Shown: positions 48,587-61,576, numbered from the stretch's first letter. The stretch: DNA of 64,000 nt from Silene conica (GCA_029255685.2 CM055311.2:7197031-7261030); one strand, 5' to 3'. Numbers and translations: made by a program. Notes: generated by a model from the letters alone, not told the origin.

Positions 48587-49608
48587 TGTAACACCCTCAT
48601 AGCCCTAGACATTTAACAAGGCTCATCAGACTACGAAAGTGTCACCATCTCGGTTTCCAGAGGTACAATATCAAAGTAAAGGTGCAAGTAACTTATTATA
48701 AAGATAAATAATGTGAAGTACAACTGTCTCAAAGATTAACAAAACAATAGAAGTATGCGGAAGCAATGTAAGAAAGTAAATTGTGACTAAACTACAAAAC
48801 AACGTGATAGCCCAATCCTCCCAGCCACAGAATCAACAATCTCGACGTAATACCTGAGAATCTGCTCACCATAACCATAGATCATCATAGTAATACACAA
48901 CAAGCGTCAGTTACTGTCAAATAAGACGGTCACTACCAAAAGTAATAACAAGTACCAAATATGCCACAGCCATACTGATATCATATCAAATCAACTCACA
49001 ATTGGCGACCTCTAGTCCCACATCCAACCCCCACTTGCTCGCGGAAAGAGGTACACAGACCATTAATGTGCACCATCCCCTCCGTGGCGGGAACTACGTA
49101 GGGCGATCATAGGATTGTGAGCCATTTTCCGTCAATGGTCCCAAACATACGTTCCCAATCAAATACTCAACATCACAGTGATATCAGTTATATGAATAGC
49201 AGAAAGCCGTCACAAGCACACATAACAATAACTGAGTAGGGAAACCCTACCTCAAGATAAATCACACAAGGCACATGTCTGAACGAGTTCTACCACCGTT
49301 CTTCTACGAAATCTCCTCTTAAGATAACATATAACTTATTACTAACAATCGTCACAAGCATAACTTATCTCAATACATACTAACTAGAGAATTCAATACT
49401 TACTTGACGACGGCGACACTAGGCTATGATGATTGGCGCGACTAGACTCCGGTAGGAAGACTACACGAAAAAACGCACTTGACCGAGTACCGCATGTACT
49501 CGACCGATTTGGGTCGAACTTCAGCAACCAACTTTGGCCTTGGATCAACTCGATCGAGTTTAACAACCTCGACCGAGTTACCCATGAGACTAAGAGAAGG
49601 GTGTTACA
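48587..49608 (-). repeat. LTR of a Tekay-like remnant
   Basis: Plus-strand TGTAACACCC ... GGGTGTTACA, ~1.02 kb. On the minus strand the purine tract AAGGAGGGAAGG directly precedes it, so it is the 3' LTR of the minus-strand pol remnant at 49866-51500. It contains CTCGACCGA motifs near its right end. No partner LTR found. Confidence 0.78.
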
Positions 49609-49865
49609 ACCTTCCCTCCTTAGAACGAACTTCGTCCTCGAAGTTCACAACTTACCAACCTGAAAAACTAGACTGACAAATACTACGACATCCACTTATC
49701 ACATCCCGAGGATGTACAAGGTACCAAAACACAACACGACAATATTTTATAACAACAAACAAATAAATAACTCCTAAAATACTCAAAATCTAACAAATGA
49801 TCATCTCATATCCCCCTAAAAGAAACAGGTTATGTCCCTGTAACCTCACATACCTGACCAAAAAG

Positions 49866-51500
49866 TCAAGGGTAAAACCCCCTCATAGCAGACTCAGACT
49901 CCCAAGTAGCCTCCTCAATATCATGGTTTGACCATAATATCTTAATGAGCTTAGTCTCTCCCGTTCCGGTCTTACGAACTTTTCTATCAAGGATGGCCTT
50001 AGGGCTTTCCATATTATATAGAGCTTGATCAAGCTCTACTGGCTCCACATCAGGGATATGAGATGGATCACTAATATATTTCCGTAACTGTGATACATGA
50101 AACACATTATTGACCCGGTCTAAGGTCGGTGGTAAAGCAAAGCGATACGCAACCTCTCCTACTCGTTCGAGAATCTCATAAGGCCCTATGAACTTCTGGC
50201 TCAGTTTTCCTCTCTTCCCGAATCTCATCACGCCTCTCATAGGTGAAATCGTTAGTAACACCTTATCCCCAACCTGAAACTTTATGTCCTTGCGGTACAA
50301 GTCCGCATAACTCTTCTGTCTATCTTGAGCTGCCTTCATCTTTTGACGAATCACACGAATCTGGTCTATCATATCTCGCACCAACTGAGGTCCCAAAACT
50401 ACTGCCTCAGAACTATCATCCCAACACACTGGACTTCTGCATTTTCTCCCGTACAAAGAGTCGAAAGGTGTCATCCCAATACTATCATGATAACTGTTGT
50501 TGTAGGAGAAGTCAATCAAATCTAACCTCTCTTCCCAACTACCCCCAAACTCCATCACACAAGAACTCAACATGTCCTCATAAGTCTTAATTGTCCGCTC
50601 GTTCTGACTATCAGTAGCTGGGTGAAAAGCAGTACTCATCTTTAATGTCATATCCATCATCTCCTGCAACTCATGCCAGAATTTAGAAATAAAGCGTGAA
50701 TCCGATGTGACACAATATCCTTAGGTATCCCATGCAATCTCACCACATTATTCCTATAAGCTAGGGCTAACTCTATTTTGTTCCAAGTGTCCTTTATAGG
50801 GACAAAATGAGCCGACTTGGTCAAACGATCCACAATCACCCAAATCATGTTGTTACCCTACTGAGATAGAGGTAACCCCACGATGAAATCCATAGATATA
50901 GACTCCTACTTCCACTCTGGCACATCTAAGGACTGAATCTTACCCTAAGGTCTATGTATTTCTCCCTTCACTCTCTGACAAGTCAAACACCTACCAACAA
51001 ACTCAACAGCATCTATCTTCATACCAGGCCACCATAAAGTCTACTTCAGGTCCCTATATAGTTTATCCCCATCTGGGTACACTGAATAAAGTATAATATG
51101 AGCCTCAGTCAAAATCCTCTTCCTCAACTCATCATCACTAGGAACATACCACCTCTCATCAAAACAAAGTCTTTCATCGGCACTAAGAGAAAACGTCGCT
51201 CGGAGGTCCACTCTGGTCTAACTTCGATTTCCACTCCACCAACTTGGGATCAAGCAACTGATTATCCTGGATCTCACAATATAACTCAGACTCCATTGTC
51301 AAATCTCTCATCGAATCACCCTTCCTAATCACAAGAATCCACATATGGTTAACTTTATCCCTCGGTCGTATCAAATACATTGTTACGTACAAGGAATGTA
51401 CATTCTTCCTACTCAAAGCATCTACAACCACATTCGCCTTTCCTTCATGGTACACAGTTTCCATGTCATAGATGTCTCCAATCAATTCCAGCCACCTCAT
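49866..51500 (-). pseudogene. Tekay-like Ty3/gypsy pol remnant (RNase H end, integrase, chromodomain)
   Basis: On the minus strand: VYHEGKANVVVDALSRKN (RNase H end, 51500-51183), [18 protein letters not shown] (integrase core, 50848-50657), then a 267-codon frame (50669-49866) with FHPATDSQNERTIKTYEDML, GRKCRSPVCW, a GPYEILERVGEVAYRFALPP module, FHVSQLRKY and a chromodomain-like WSNHDIEEATWESE tail. Chromoviruses use this domain to target chromatin. Stops separate the blocks and everything upstream of RNase H is missing. Closely related to the plus-strand remnant at 41380-43076. Confidence 0.88.
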
Positions 51501-52720
51501 ATCTCATATCCAACTCCCTCTATGTGAATATGTCTCATATCAAACAAGGAGGCAGAATTCCCAGCCGACGGCGCGGCAGCCAGCCAGTCGGCTGGAGCAA
51601 CGCTTTCATACTTCGTTTTTTCCCCAAGCTGCAAACAAACATAACCAATTCTAGCATTCATAGTTGGCCACTTGACCGACATCCGGCATACCGGCTCCTG
51701 CTACCTGCTGATATTTAAAGAATTGAATTTGGATGAATGTGAGATAACGATAAATATCGGTCCTTAATCTTTTGGGGCACATAACCCTAGATCTCAGAAA
51801 TTCCTTAATTTAACCTAGCTTAGCCTTAATTAGTCCTTAATAATTCCTTAATCAAGGACTAAAAACTCTTCAATTATAGTTTAGAAATTAGTTGTTATCT
51901 AGTTTATGTTTGTAACTTGGGTTGTAAGTTGGAATTATCGAAGAATTCTTCCATTATCAATCAAAGTTGTTCTCTTTTGGTATTGTTTCTCCTTAATCCA
52001 CTTTAGTTTTGATTTGTTTACATTTCAATCTCATACTTTCTTTTGTCTTTGTGTTCTTAATGTATATTTCATACTTCTACCCATCTTTGTTGTGTTTTAA
52101 CATGTTGACTCATATGACGTGTGAGTAGTTCTCTTGCTACGATAGAGGGGGAGCCATGGTAGGGTTTATGAAGGATTTTAGCATGTTTAAGGGGTAATTA
52201 TCGAGTTGATTTGGTTGCCTTGTTATTATGCCTATAAAGTATTTGTGGAATTGCCTAAATGAGTAAGTTATGTTAGTTTTATTAGCAATTTTTCCATCAG
52301 TCGAGTGTGTAGCTTGATTAGTGATTAGGACATCATAATAACTTGTGGGTCAAGTAGTTTGAATGAGTAAGTCGGCTTTCCTTGACCTAGGTTAGAACTT
52401 GTATCGAGAGACCAAGTTTTAATCATTGTTTCCGCTCTTGTTAACCCTTTGTGCATGCTATCTACCCTTCTTTATCCCCGCTTTGGTGAACCCGTCATCC
52501 TAGTTTCTTAAATCAATCATTTAAACTGTTTTATATTAGCTTGTTTTAGTTTATCTTGTTAGTTGTTTAGTCATCTATTCATCCTATCAATTTGCATGTT
52601 AGAATCGAACTAGTATCTAAATAGTTAAACTTAGAGCCGTGATCCATCCTTTGGGTTCAACCTCCGCATACTACAATGGGCAATTGTACGCTTGCGAGGC
52701 TACAAAATTAAAGCTTATCA
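51501..52720 (+). repeat. Decayed LTR of an Athila-like element
   Basis: The stretch before the primer-like site at 52727. It includes a CAGCCGACGG...CAGTCGGCTGG palindrome near 51562, as in the inner Athila LTR, and ends GCTTATCA at 52720. The 5' boundary is not certain. Confidence 0.5.
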
Positions 52721-52726
52721 TGTCTT

Positions 52727-52744
52727 TGGTGCAGTTGTCGGGGA
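52727..52744 (+). other. Degenerate tRNA-Asp-type primer site
   Basis: TGGTGCAGTTGTCGGGGA differs from the site at 36744-36761 at three positions, two of them transitions. It marks the start of the Athila-like internal region. Confidence 0.7.
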
Positions 52745-52953
52745 TGACATTAAGTGGCTAAGTTTAGTTGTTTACATCTATGATTGGTTCAATTTTCTTG
52801 ATGTTTGTTATTTTCTCCCTTTGTCCTAGTGCAACTTTGCATTAGGACTGTTTGATTCCTTTTTCTAAGTGCATGAACATGTGTTACATCGGGCTTCTTT
52901 TCCCGCTCGATCGAGAGATTTAGAAGAATTTTCGGGCTAGAAGACGGTTAGCT

Positions 52954-55539
52954 TTGTTAGACTTGAGGGGATCACCGCCTTCTCTTAACCAATCGCAAAA
53001 TTCTTCACCATCTTCCATCATAGATACCTCAAACTTCAACCCTTCTACTTGCACCACTGACCCCCAAGTTCCCACCATTGAAATTCCGCTCGACAACCTA
53101 CAACACGACTTACCTCACTCCCATTTAAACAAACTACTCGCCACCTCATTCACCAAGACTAGATTTTATCCAAAACCCCGAACTCGACGATATGGGAGAC
53201 CACCCAATGGGATATTATAACCGGTCTTGCTCGGCCATAAACTATGGGGTCCTCGCTCCTAATAATTATAACTTTGAGCTTCGCCACCATGTGATAACAT
53301 ATATTCAACAAAACACCTTCCATGTCATGAAAAGTGAGGATGCCCACCAACATCTCACTTCATTCAAGGAGAAAGTCGGAACTATATAGAGCAATGGTGT
53401 CACGGAAGTGCAAATGCTTCTCATGCTCTTCCCATTGACCTTGAAAGACAATGCCAAGAGGTGGCTTAACTTACATGAGCCTGTAACTTTTACCACTTGG
53501 GCCGCCCTCTCCAAAGCCTTCATGAACAAGTTTTACCCACCATCAAAGAGGGCGAGAATTTGGCAAGAAATACAAACATTTAAGGAAAAACCAATGCAAT
53601 CATTGAGTAAGGCATAGGAACGGTTTAGAGATCTTGTACCTTCTTGCCCTCATCACGGAATTCCCAAGTGGATGACAACTCACAATTTCTTTCAAACACT
53701 TGATCAACGATTCCGTGATGTGATAGTGGTGGCATCCGGAGGAAATTTCGATAAGATGAACAACATGGAAATAACGGAAATGATTCAAAATATTTTGGGA
53801 TATTCTACGGTGTACCCTCGAGTTTTTCAATTTTCTATGTTGTACCCCTACTTTTTTTAAATTCTATGGCATGCCCTTAAACTCGATACATTAGTCTATA
53901 CAATGACCTTATTTATTGGCTTTGCTAGCTTAATTTCTTAATTTATCTATTAAATCGTCTATTTAACATTTCAATTACTCGATAACCTACTCATTTACTT
54001 ATTAGCTCGCCGAATTACTATTAACCAACCAAATAGTATACAAATCTAACTCAATTTCATCAAATTTATGTTATTATTTCATGCTTCATAACATATGTTT
54101 TTAATAGAAGTTTATACTTATTTAAAGTTATTTGTGATACTCCCTATATAAAATGGTAATACCACGTTTATGAGTCAAAATAAAGGTCAAATTACGACTT
54201 TTTGTAGTGATAAAGTTATTGGAGATTTGAAGGAGGTCATAACGGAGAATAAGTAAGAAGCTTAAGGGTATACCATAGAAATTATAAAATGTAGGGGTAC
54301 AACATAGAAAATCGAAAAACATAGGGGTACACCGTAGAATATCCCAAATATTTTCGAAATGGAGAGTAGCTACACTTCTAGAGAAAATGACAATCGAAGT
54401 GAGGGTCCACCGAGGGGTGACTTGGAGTATAAGTCAAAAGTGGATGTGTTGACCAAAGAGCTTGAGGAGTTCAAGTTAGAAAGGAAGCTTAGTGAAGGGA
54501 AACGGGCTAGTGAAGAAGGAGCTAGTGGATCAAGGGTTTATTATGTGCAAGAGCCAAAGTCCTCACAATTTTACCAACCACCCTAAATGTATTGCGAATA
54601 TTGTGGAGGAGTTGGCCACACATATGAATTTTGCTTATCGATACCTCCATAAGATTCTTACCAATAAGAATGTAACGCCTTGCAAGGCCAACCGGGACCG
54701 AGAAACTTCACATTTCAAAGGCAACAAGAAACCTTCTATCGAGCTTTTCCAAACCAAGACTCCAAACTCTCAAATGCGGGTCAACCTTTGGACCCACATT
54801 ATCAACAACCCCAACTCATGCCCCCTCCAAAGCCGGAAAGGCAAAGTAAAAATGCTAACCATCAAGGCCAAAACTCCAACTATCAAAATCAAAACTCCAA
54901 CTACCAAACCCAAAATTCCAACTACCGTGGCCAACAAGGCAATGATAATCAAAACTACATACAACCTCACAACCGGAATCAACAACCTTTCAACAACAAC
55001 CAATCCTACAACTCATCATAAAACCAACAACAAGCCTATAATCAACCACAAAACCAACAATCCTTCAACGAGTCTTCTAATTCAACCTGATATATCGAGA
55101 GAATGCTCAAGGAAATGGAGGAAAGAGCGGAGAAAAGGGAGACACGTGCCGACCAACAGTTTAAGAAATTCCAAACGGAATTTTTTAGCGTTTAAGCCCA
55201 ACAAAGAGCCTTGATTCATATATGGCCAACCCCAATCCATCATCCTCTCAACGTGGTCCCAATTCCTTATCTCCTAAAGGGTCTAACCCTAGGGATGGAC
55301 CACCACCACACCAACAAGCCCATGTGATAGCTTTAAGAAATGGCATGAAATTGGAGGATCCTTACAAAGACTACGAGTTTGAAGCAAAGAGGAAGAGGGG
55401 TAAAACTAATGGAGGTGGGAAAAGTCCTCCAACTTCAGCTTCAAGTAGGCATGAAGTCTCAAAGAAGGCAAAAGTCAATGAACCTACTCAAGAAGATGAG
55501 AATGTGATAATGGAAGAGCTTCAAGAGGAAGAGGGGTAA
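52954..55539 (+). pseudogene. Athila-like gag pseudogene
   Basis: Gag core blocks in broken frames: LKDNAKRWLNLHEPVTFTTW, FMNKFYPPSKRARIW, CPHHGIPKWMTTHNFFQTL, then after a MITE a coiled LTKELEEFKLERKL, a CCHC knuckle (CEYCGGVGHTYEFC, ~54592), an Asn/Gln-rich stretch (54680-55080) and QAHVIALRNGMKLEDPYKDY near 55312. The same order and motifs appear in the gag at 34037-36593. Stops are frequent. It ends abruptly at element B2; no protease or RT follows in the window. Confidence 0.82.
53797..54345. mobile_element. Mutator-type MITE with ~85-bp inverted repeats
   Basis: 549 bp starting GGGATATTCTACGGTGTACCC with inverted repeats of ~85 bp, flanked by a 9-bp duplication AAATATTTT (53788-53796 and 54346-54354). 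Long TIRs and a 9-bp TSD fit Mutator-like elements. It splits the gag pseudogene. No coding seen. Confidence 0.85.
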
Positions 55540-55540
55540 A

Positions 55541-56093
55541 ACTCATGAGAACGACCACCAATATAATGAGAACCATGAGAACTCTACCTTACGGATTTTT
55601 AAAAAAACATTAATGACGTATTTGGATTCGGCATGGAATTTTATGGCTAGAGAACATATTCCTTGGTTTAGAAAATATATAGTAGTGACGGAAATCGAGG
55701 TGAGATACGTATTATTAATTTTCATGCACCTACTACCGATTTTTACGTATCTATCATTTTTCATGCATCTAGAACTCGTTTTAATGCACTTGGAGCCTAT
55801 TATTTCATGCACCTAGTTATCATTTTCATGCATGTAAAAAATTTCATCCACGTAGTGGTTGTTTTCGTGCATTTATTGCCGTTTTTTTGTGCCTAATTGT
55901 ATTTTGGTACACTAACTATATATTTTGTTAATAAAATCAAAAAAAATTTGTTTAATGATACTAAAGTGTGTATTTGAATAAGTTAAAATAATGGTAAATG
56001 ATCCATCGAAATTTTCGAAGCGAGATATGGTGGAGATTTAGTGAGGGTTCTCATGGTTCTCATATAAGGGTGGTTCTCACCGGATCCCGACCC
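55541..56093. mobile_element. Family B TIR element, copy 2 (both ends present)
   Basis: Left end CTCATGAGAACGACCACC...AATGAGAACCATGAGAAC; right end, reversed, GGTCGGGATCCGGTGAGAACC...ATGAGAACCATGAGAACC. Imperfect inverted repeats of ~45 bp. The body is the reverse complement of B1. The right end abuts (TA)n, the left end abuts a gag stop codon. No coding. Confidence 0.78.
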
Positions 56094-56110
56094 TATATAT
56101 ATATATATAT
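56094..56110. repeat. (TA)n microsatellite
   Basis: Short TA run between elements B2 and C1. Confidence 0.9.
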
Positions 56111-57448
56111 AATTGAATCACGCGAGGCACCCTTCTTAAGGTGAGGCCGCTGGACTCATCTCTACCATTCAAATTATTAATAACATGTGGTTTAGATCAA
56201 ACCACGTCATCTAAACTACATGCAACATCAATATCAATACAATAAAAAGAATGGAAAAATTGATAACAATAATCCCACCTTTTGTCTTTCCTCCCATAAT
56301 AATCCCACCTTTCTACCTTATCTTCTTCAAATAAACCACAAAACTTGTTACCTCTTTAACCGGTTGCTTTGTATTTTTTACAAGTCATTTACCAATATCT
56401 TCATCTTCATTTTCCAGATTTTATCTTCCCCAGTATTTCTCTTACCTTTCTCCTTCAACTCTACCAAACTAATCACTCTTTAATTCATGCACCACCATCA
56501 CCAAAGTCATTAATACTTAGCACTAGATTAATCACTCATGTAATTGGATATTACCGTAATCTTCATTCTAGGAGTACAAGATTTTTTGAAGAAATTAGAA
56601 CTTTTGTGGATCCCTCAATATTCTTGATTATTAGACTATATTAATTGAAAAGTGTATGTATTAATCATGCGATTAATTACAAAGTCAACGAATTTTGTAA
56701 AAGGATTGATGATTTGTAATGTATTGATTATTCTTGAGAGGATTATTTGGGATGATTTGTAATGAGTTGAGAATAGTAAGACAAAAGTCGGTATTAATGT
56801 TCTTGACAAGAAAGATAATGGTGGGTTTTGGCACTAATTAAGAGCAGCAATTATTATTATTTCAGACGGTTTAATTTTAATCCTTTCACAATTTTCTTCT
56901 CATTTTAACATTTTTATATCGTTTGTTTCAAATGTGTAATTAAGACCGTTGAAACAGGAATTTGTGAATTATGAGTGTGGGGAGAAATATTGAGGAAATA
57001 AAGTTTGAGAATGGTGGGTTTTAGGGGACCGAATAGATTATGGGAAACATCTGAGTTAGCCAAATGAGTTACTGTTTTGAAGTACTTTAAACGCCCGCCG
57101 CGAACGAGGATGGGCATGTTGTAATCTGTAATGGCCCAGTGAAAATGGAGATGTGAAAATGTTGAATAAGTTGCAATGGAGGGTGATTCAGGAGGATGAA
57201 TTGAAAGGAGGAATTGACCTGTATGGCAGGTAATATTTTCATAAGGATGGTTTTAAGAAGATACGGGACAAAGTTGAGATTATTTTAAGATTAATAATAG
57301 GTGGGATTATTTTGAGAAGAAAGGCCAAAGGTCGGATTATTGTTATCAATTTTTCCTAAAAAGAATTACTGTGTTTGTGATCGTAATTCGTAAAGATGGA
57401 AGATAGAGGGAATAATTATTATTGGCGAATTGACGTGGTTCAAAACGC

Positions 57449-57634
57449 ATGGAGGATATGACGCTAAGCATCTCCGGTGATAAAATTGTTGTCAAAGTCG
57501 AATTTAAAGATTCCAACTCGACCAAGAAATACTCGTCTACTCTCCCTAAAGACGCCGATTATAATCAGCGCGGCACCCGCTGGGTTTCTAACAACAATGG
57601 ATCTTTTGTCGAAATCACTATCGGTAAAAATTGA
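57449..57634 (+). CDS. Small ORF of unknown function inside element C1
   Basis: 61 codons, MEDMTLSISGDKIVVKVEF to VSNNNGSFVEITIGKN. Its composition looks protein-like: balanced and beta-strand rich, not low complexity. It could be a captured exon fragment. I do not recognise the family, and there is no clear promoter or splice partner. Confidence 0.35.
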   Translation: MEDMTLSISGDKIVVKVEFKDSNSTKKYSSTLPKDADYNQRGTRWVSNNNGSFVEITIGKN

Positions 57635-57689
57635 TTTACCCACAATACAACTACTATCCTTACACCCATCTCTTTATGTATTTTCTCCA

Positions 57690-60125
57690 CCTGACAAATT
57701 AAGGTCCAAGATTCACGAAATAAGAAATTATACATTTCGTGATTAAACAAACTTTTTAAGTCCAAGTTTCACGAAATAAGGTTCCGGTTTCACAAATTAA
57801 GGTCCAAAATTCACGAAGTAAGAAATTAAACAATTCGTGAGTAAACAAACATTTTAAATCAAAGTTTCACGAAATAAGGTTCCGGTTTCACAATTAAGGT
57901 CCAAGATTTACAAAATAAAAAATCAAAAATTTCGTGAGTAAACAAACATTTTAAGTCCAAGTTTCACGAAATAAGGTTGGTTTCACAAATTAAAGTCCAA
58001 AATTCACGAAGTAAGAAGTTAAACAATTCATGAGTAAACAAACATTTTAAATCCAAGTTTCACGAAATAAGGTTCCGGTTTCACAAATTTAGGTCCAAGA
58101 TTTACGAAATTAAAAATTAAAAATTTCGTCAGTAAACAAACATTTTAAGTCCAAGTTTCACAAAATAGAGTCCCGGTTTCACAAATTAAGGTCCAAGATT
58201 CACGAAATAAAAAATTATATATTTTGTGCGCAACAAATATTTTAAGTCCAAGTTTCACGAAATAAGGTTCCGGTATCACAAATTAAGGTTCAAGATTCAC
58301 GAAATAAGAAATTAAACATTTCGTGAGTAAACCAATATTTTAAGTCCAAGTTTCACGAAATAAGGTCCCGACTTCACAAATTAAGGTCCAAGATTCACGA
58401 AATAAAAAATTATACATTTCGTGATTAAACAAACTTTTTAAGTCCAAGTTTCACGAAATAAGGTTCCGGTTTCACAAATTAAGGGCCAAAATTCACGAAG
58501 TAAGAAATTAAACAATTCGTGAGTAAACAAACATTTTAAATCCAAGTTTCACGAAATAAGGTTCCGGTTTTACAATTAAGGTCCAAGATTTACAAAATAA
58601 AAAATTAAAAATTACGTGAGTAAACAAACATTTTAAGTCCAAGTTTCACGAAATAAGGTTGGTTTCACAAATTAAGGTCCAAAATTCACGAAGTAAGAAA
58701 TTAAAGAATTCGTGAGTAAACAAACATTTTAAATCCAAGTTTCACGAAATAAGTTTCCGATTTCACAAATTAAGGTCCAAGATTTACGAAATAAAAAATT
58801 AAAAATTTCGTGAGTAAACAAACATTTTAAGTCCAAGTTTCAGAAAATAAGGTCCCGGTTTCACAAATTAAGGTCCAAGATTCACGAAATAAAAAATTAT
58901 ATATTTTGTGCGCAACAAATATTTTAAGTCCAAGTTTCATGAAATAAGGTTCCGGTTTCACAAATTAAAGTCCAAGATTCAGGAAATAAGAAATTAAACA
59001 TTTCGTGAGTAAACAAATATTTTAAGTCCAAGTTTCATGAAATAAGGTCTCGACTTCACAAATTAAGGTCCAAGATTCACGAAATAAGAAATTATACATT
59101 TCGTGATTAAACAAACTTTTTAAGTCCAAGTTTCACGAAATAAGGATCCGGTTTCACAAATTAGAGTCCAAAATTCACGAAGTAAGAAATTAAACAATTC
59201 GTGAGTAAACAAACATTTTAAATCCAAGTTTCACGAAATAAGGTTCCGGTTTCACAATAATTAAGGTCCAAGATTTACAAAATAAAAAATTAAAAATTTC
59301 GTGAGTAAACAAACATTTTAAGTCCAAGTTTCACGAAATAAGGTTGGTTTCACAAATTAATTAAGGTCCAAAATTTAAGAAGTAAGAAATTAAACAATTC
59401 GTGAGTAAACAAACATTTTAAATCCAAGTTTCACGAAATAAGTTTCCGATTTCACAAATTAAGGTCCAAGATTTACGAAATAAAAAATTAAAAATTTCGT
59501 GAGTAAACAAACATTTTAAGTCCAAGTTTCACAAAATAAGGTCCCGGTTTCACAAATTAAGGTCCAAGATTCACGAAATAAAAAATTATATATTTTGTGC
59601 GCAACAAGTATTTTAAGTTCAAGTTTCACGAAATAAGGTTCCGGTTTCACAAATTAAGGTCCAAGATTCACGAAATAAGAAATTATACATTTCGTGAGTA
59701 AACAAATATTTTAAGTCCAAGTTTCACGAAATAAGGTCTCGACTTCACAAATTAAGGTCCAAGATTCACGAAATAAGAAATTATACATTTCGTGATTAAA
59801 CAAACTTTTTAAGTCCAAGTTTCACAAAATAAGGATCCGGTTTCACAAATTAAGGTCCAAAGTTCACGAAGTAAGAAATTAAACAATTCGTGAGTAAACA
59901 AACATTTTAAGTCCAAGTTTCACGAAATAAGGTTTTGGTTTCACAAATTAAAGTCCGAAATTCACGAAATAAGAAATTATCCATTTTGTGAGCAAACAAA
60001 CATTTTAAGTCTAAGTTTCACGAAATAAGGTCCCCAGTTCACAAATTAAGGTCGAAGATTCACAAAATAAGAAATTAAACAATTTCTGAGTAAAAAAATA
60101 TTTTAAGCCCAAATTTCACGAAATA
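57690..60125. repeat. Tandem array, ~97-bp unit, with ~682-bp higher-order repeat
   Basis: About 25 units each containing AAGTTTCACGAAATAAGG, then CGGTTTCACAAATTAAGGTCC, then TTCACGAAATAAGAAATTA and CGTGAGTAAACAAACATTTT. Variant units recur in order: GATTAAACAAACTTTTTAAG starts near 57741, 58423, 59105 and 59794, i.e. every ~682-689 bp or seven units. Another variant, TTTTGTGCGCAACAA, recurs near 58222, 58904 and 59595. Confidence 0.92.
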
Positions 60126-60308
60126 TGAAAAAGAGCAAAATGGATAATTTTTTTAGATAGAGAAAATATTTGGGCCAAATGAATTGTTATAAATGACCCA
60201 TAATTTTCATCCCATTGAAATTAGTCCAATGAACATTGAAAATCATGTGCAACATAGTAAGGGTTCGGCGGCCTCAGCGTAATAGGCGGCCTCACGTGAT
60301 CCGGCCTC

Positions 60309-60542
60309 TATATATATATATATAGATATATATATGTATATATATATGTATATATATATATGTGTATATATATGTATATATATATATGTGTATATATATG
60401 TGTATATATATGTATATATATATGTGTATATATATGTATATATATATATGTGTATATATATGTATATATATATGTGTATATATATGTATATATATATGTG
60501 TATATATATGTGTATATATATGTATATATATATATGTGTATA
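60309..60542. repeat. (TA)n / TATATGTGTA microsatellite
   Basis: About 230 bp of TA repeat with regular TATG and TGTG interruptions between C1 and A2. All open frames here are repeat artefacts. Confidence 0.95.
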
Positions 60543-61576
60543 GAGGCGGGATCCGGTGAGTCCACCTAAATATTTGAGTCCATGTGTCCATTTAGAGTAT
60601 CACAAGTTATATTAAAACATATCACGTTTTGCTTACACTACAATATCACAACCTTTTCAATATAATATCACAGCAAACAATATCACGCACTATATAAAAC
60701 AATATCACGAAATTTTTTTCCAAAACTTTTTTTCTCGATTTTTTTTTTCAGAATTTTTTTTTTTTGATATTATTTTGAAGAACCGGTGATATTGTATTGA
60801 GTAACTTGTGATATTGTAGTGAAAAAAAATTGAAAACATTTTTCGAGAAAAAACGCCTTTTGTTAAACAATATCACGCACTATATTAAACAATATCACGA
60901 AATTTTTTCAAGAACTTTTTTTCCCGCAAATATTTTTTTCGAATTTTTTATTTCAATTTTTTCTCTCGAATTTTTTTCCGAAATATTTTTTTCTCGAATT
61001 TTTTTTTGTGATATTATTATGAAGAACCGGTGATATTGTATTGAGTAACTTGTGATATTGTAATGAAAAAAAATCGAAAAAAATTTCGAGAAAAAACGCA
61101 TTTTGATAAACAATATCACGCACTATATTAAACAATATCACGAAATTTTTTCAAGAACTTTTTCTCCCGGAAATATTTTTTCCAAATTTTTTCTTTCAAT
61201 TTTTTCTCTCGAATTTTTTTTCCGAAATTTTTTTTTCTCAAATTTTTTTTGGTGATATTATTTTGAAGAACCGGTGATATTGTATTGAGTAACTTGTGAT
61301 ATTGTAATGAAAAAAAAATTCGAGAAAAAACGCCTTTTTATTAAAAAAACGTGTTTGTTTAAAAAAAATGCATACTGAAAAAGGGAATTTTTTTAATAAA
61401 GAAAATGTCATTTTAAAAGAAAAGACAAAAAAAAAAAGTAATATTGAAAAAGAAAAAACAAAAAAAGGAGAAAAAATTGATATTGAATAAACGTGATACT
61501 TTTTTATATAATTTGTGATATAATTGTTAGACTCATGGACTCAAATATTTAGGGTGGACTCATGTGATCCCAACTC
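60543..61576. mobile_element. Family A TIR element, copy 2 (inverted relative to copy 1)
   Basis: Starts GAGGCGGGATCCGGTGAG and ends GATCCCAACTC next to (TA)n. Inverted repeats of ~45 bp and three internal tandem units (~235-245 bp apart) with ATCACGCACTATATTAAAC and GATATTGTATTGAGTAAC. 1034 bp versus 1037 bp for copy 1. No coding. Confidence 0.82.

Larger units (their letters stand above)
56111..60308. mobile_element. Element C1: 4.2-kb element with GATCACGTGAGGC-type ends and a tandem-repeat cargo
   Basis: The left end AATTGAATCACGCGAGGC...GTGAGGCCGC and the right end, reversed, GAGGCCGGATCACGTGAGGCCGCC are related inverted termini. Both abut (TA)n-rich DNA. The interior has a ~1.5-kb non-repetitive part with a small frame (57449-57634), then a ~2.4-kb tandem array. 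A second element with the same type of left end starts at 61687. No transposase seen, so it would need one in trans. Confidence 0.65.

Noticed and set aside
57690-60125. CRISPR-like repeat array
   Set aside because: Units are contiguous with no unique spacers, in a plant genome; it is a tandem satellite.
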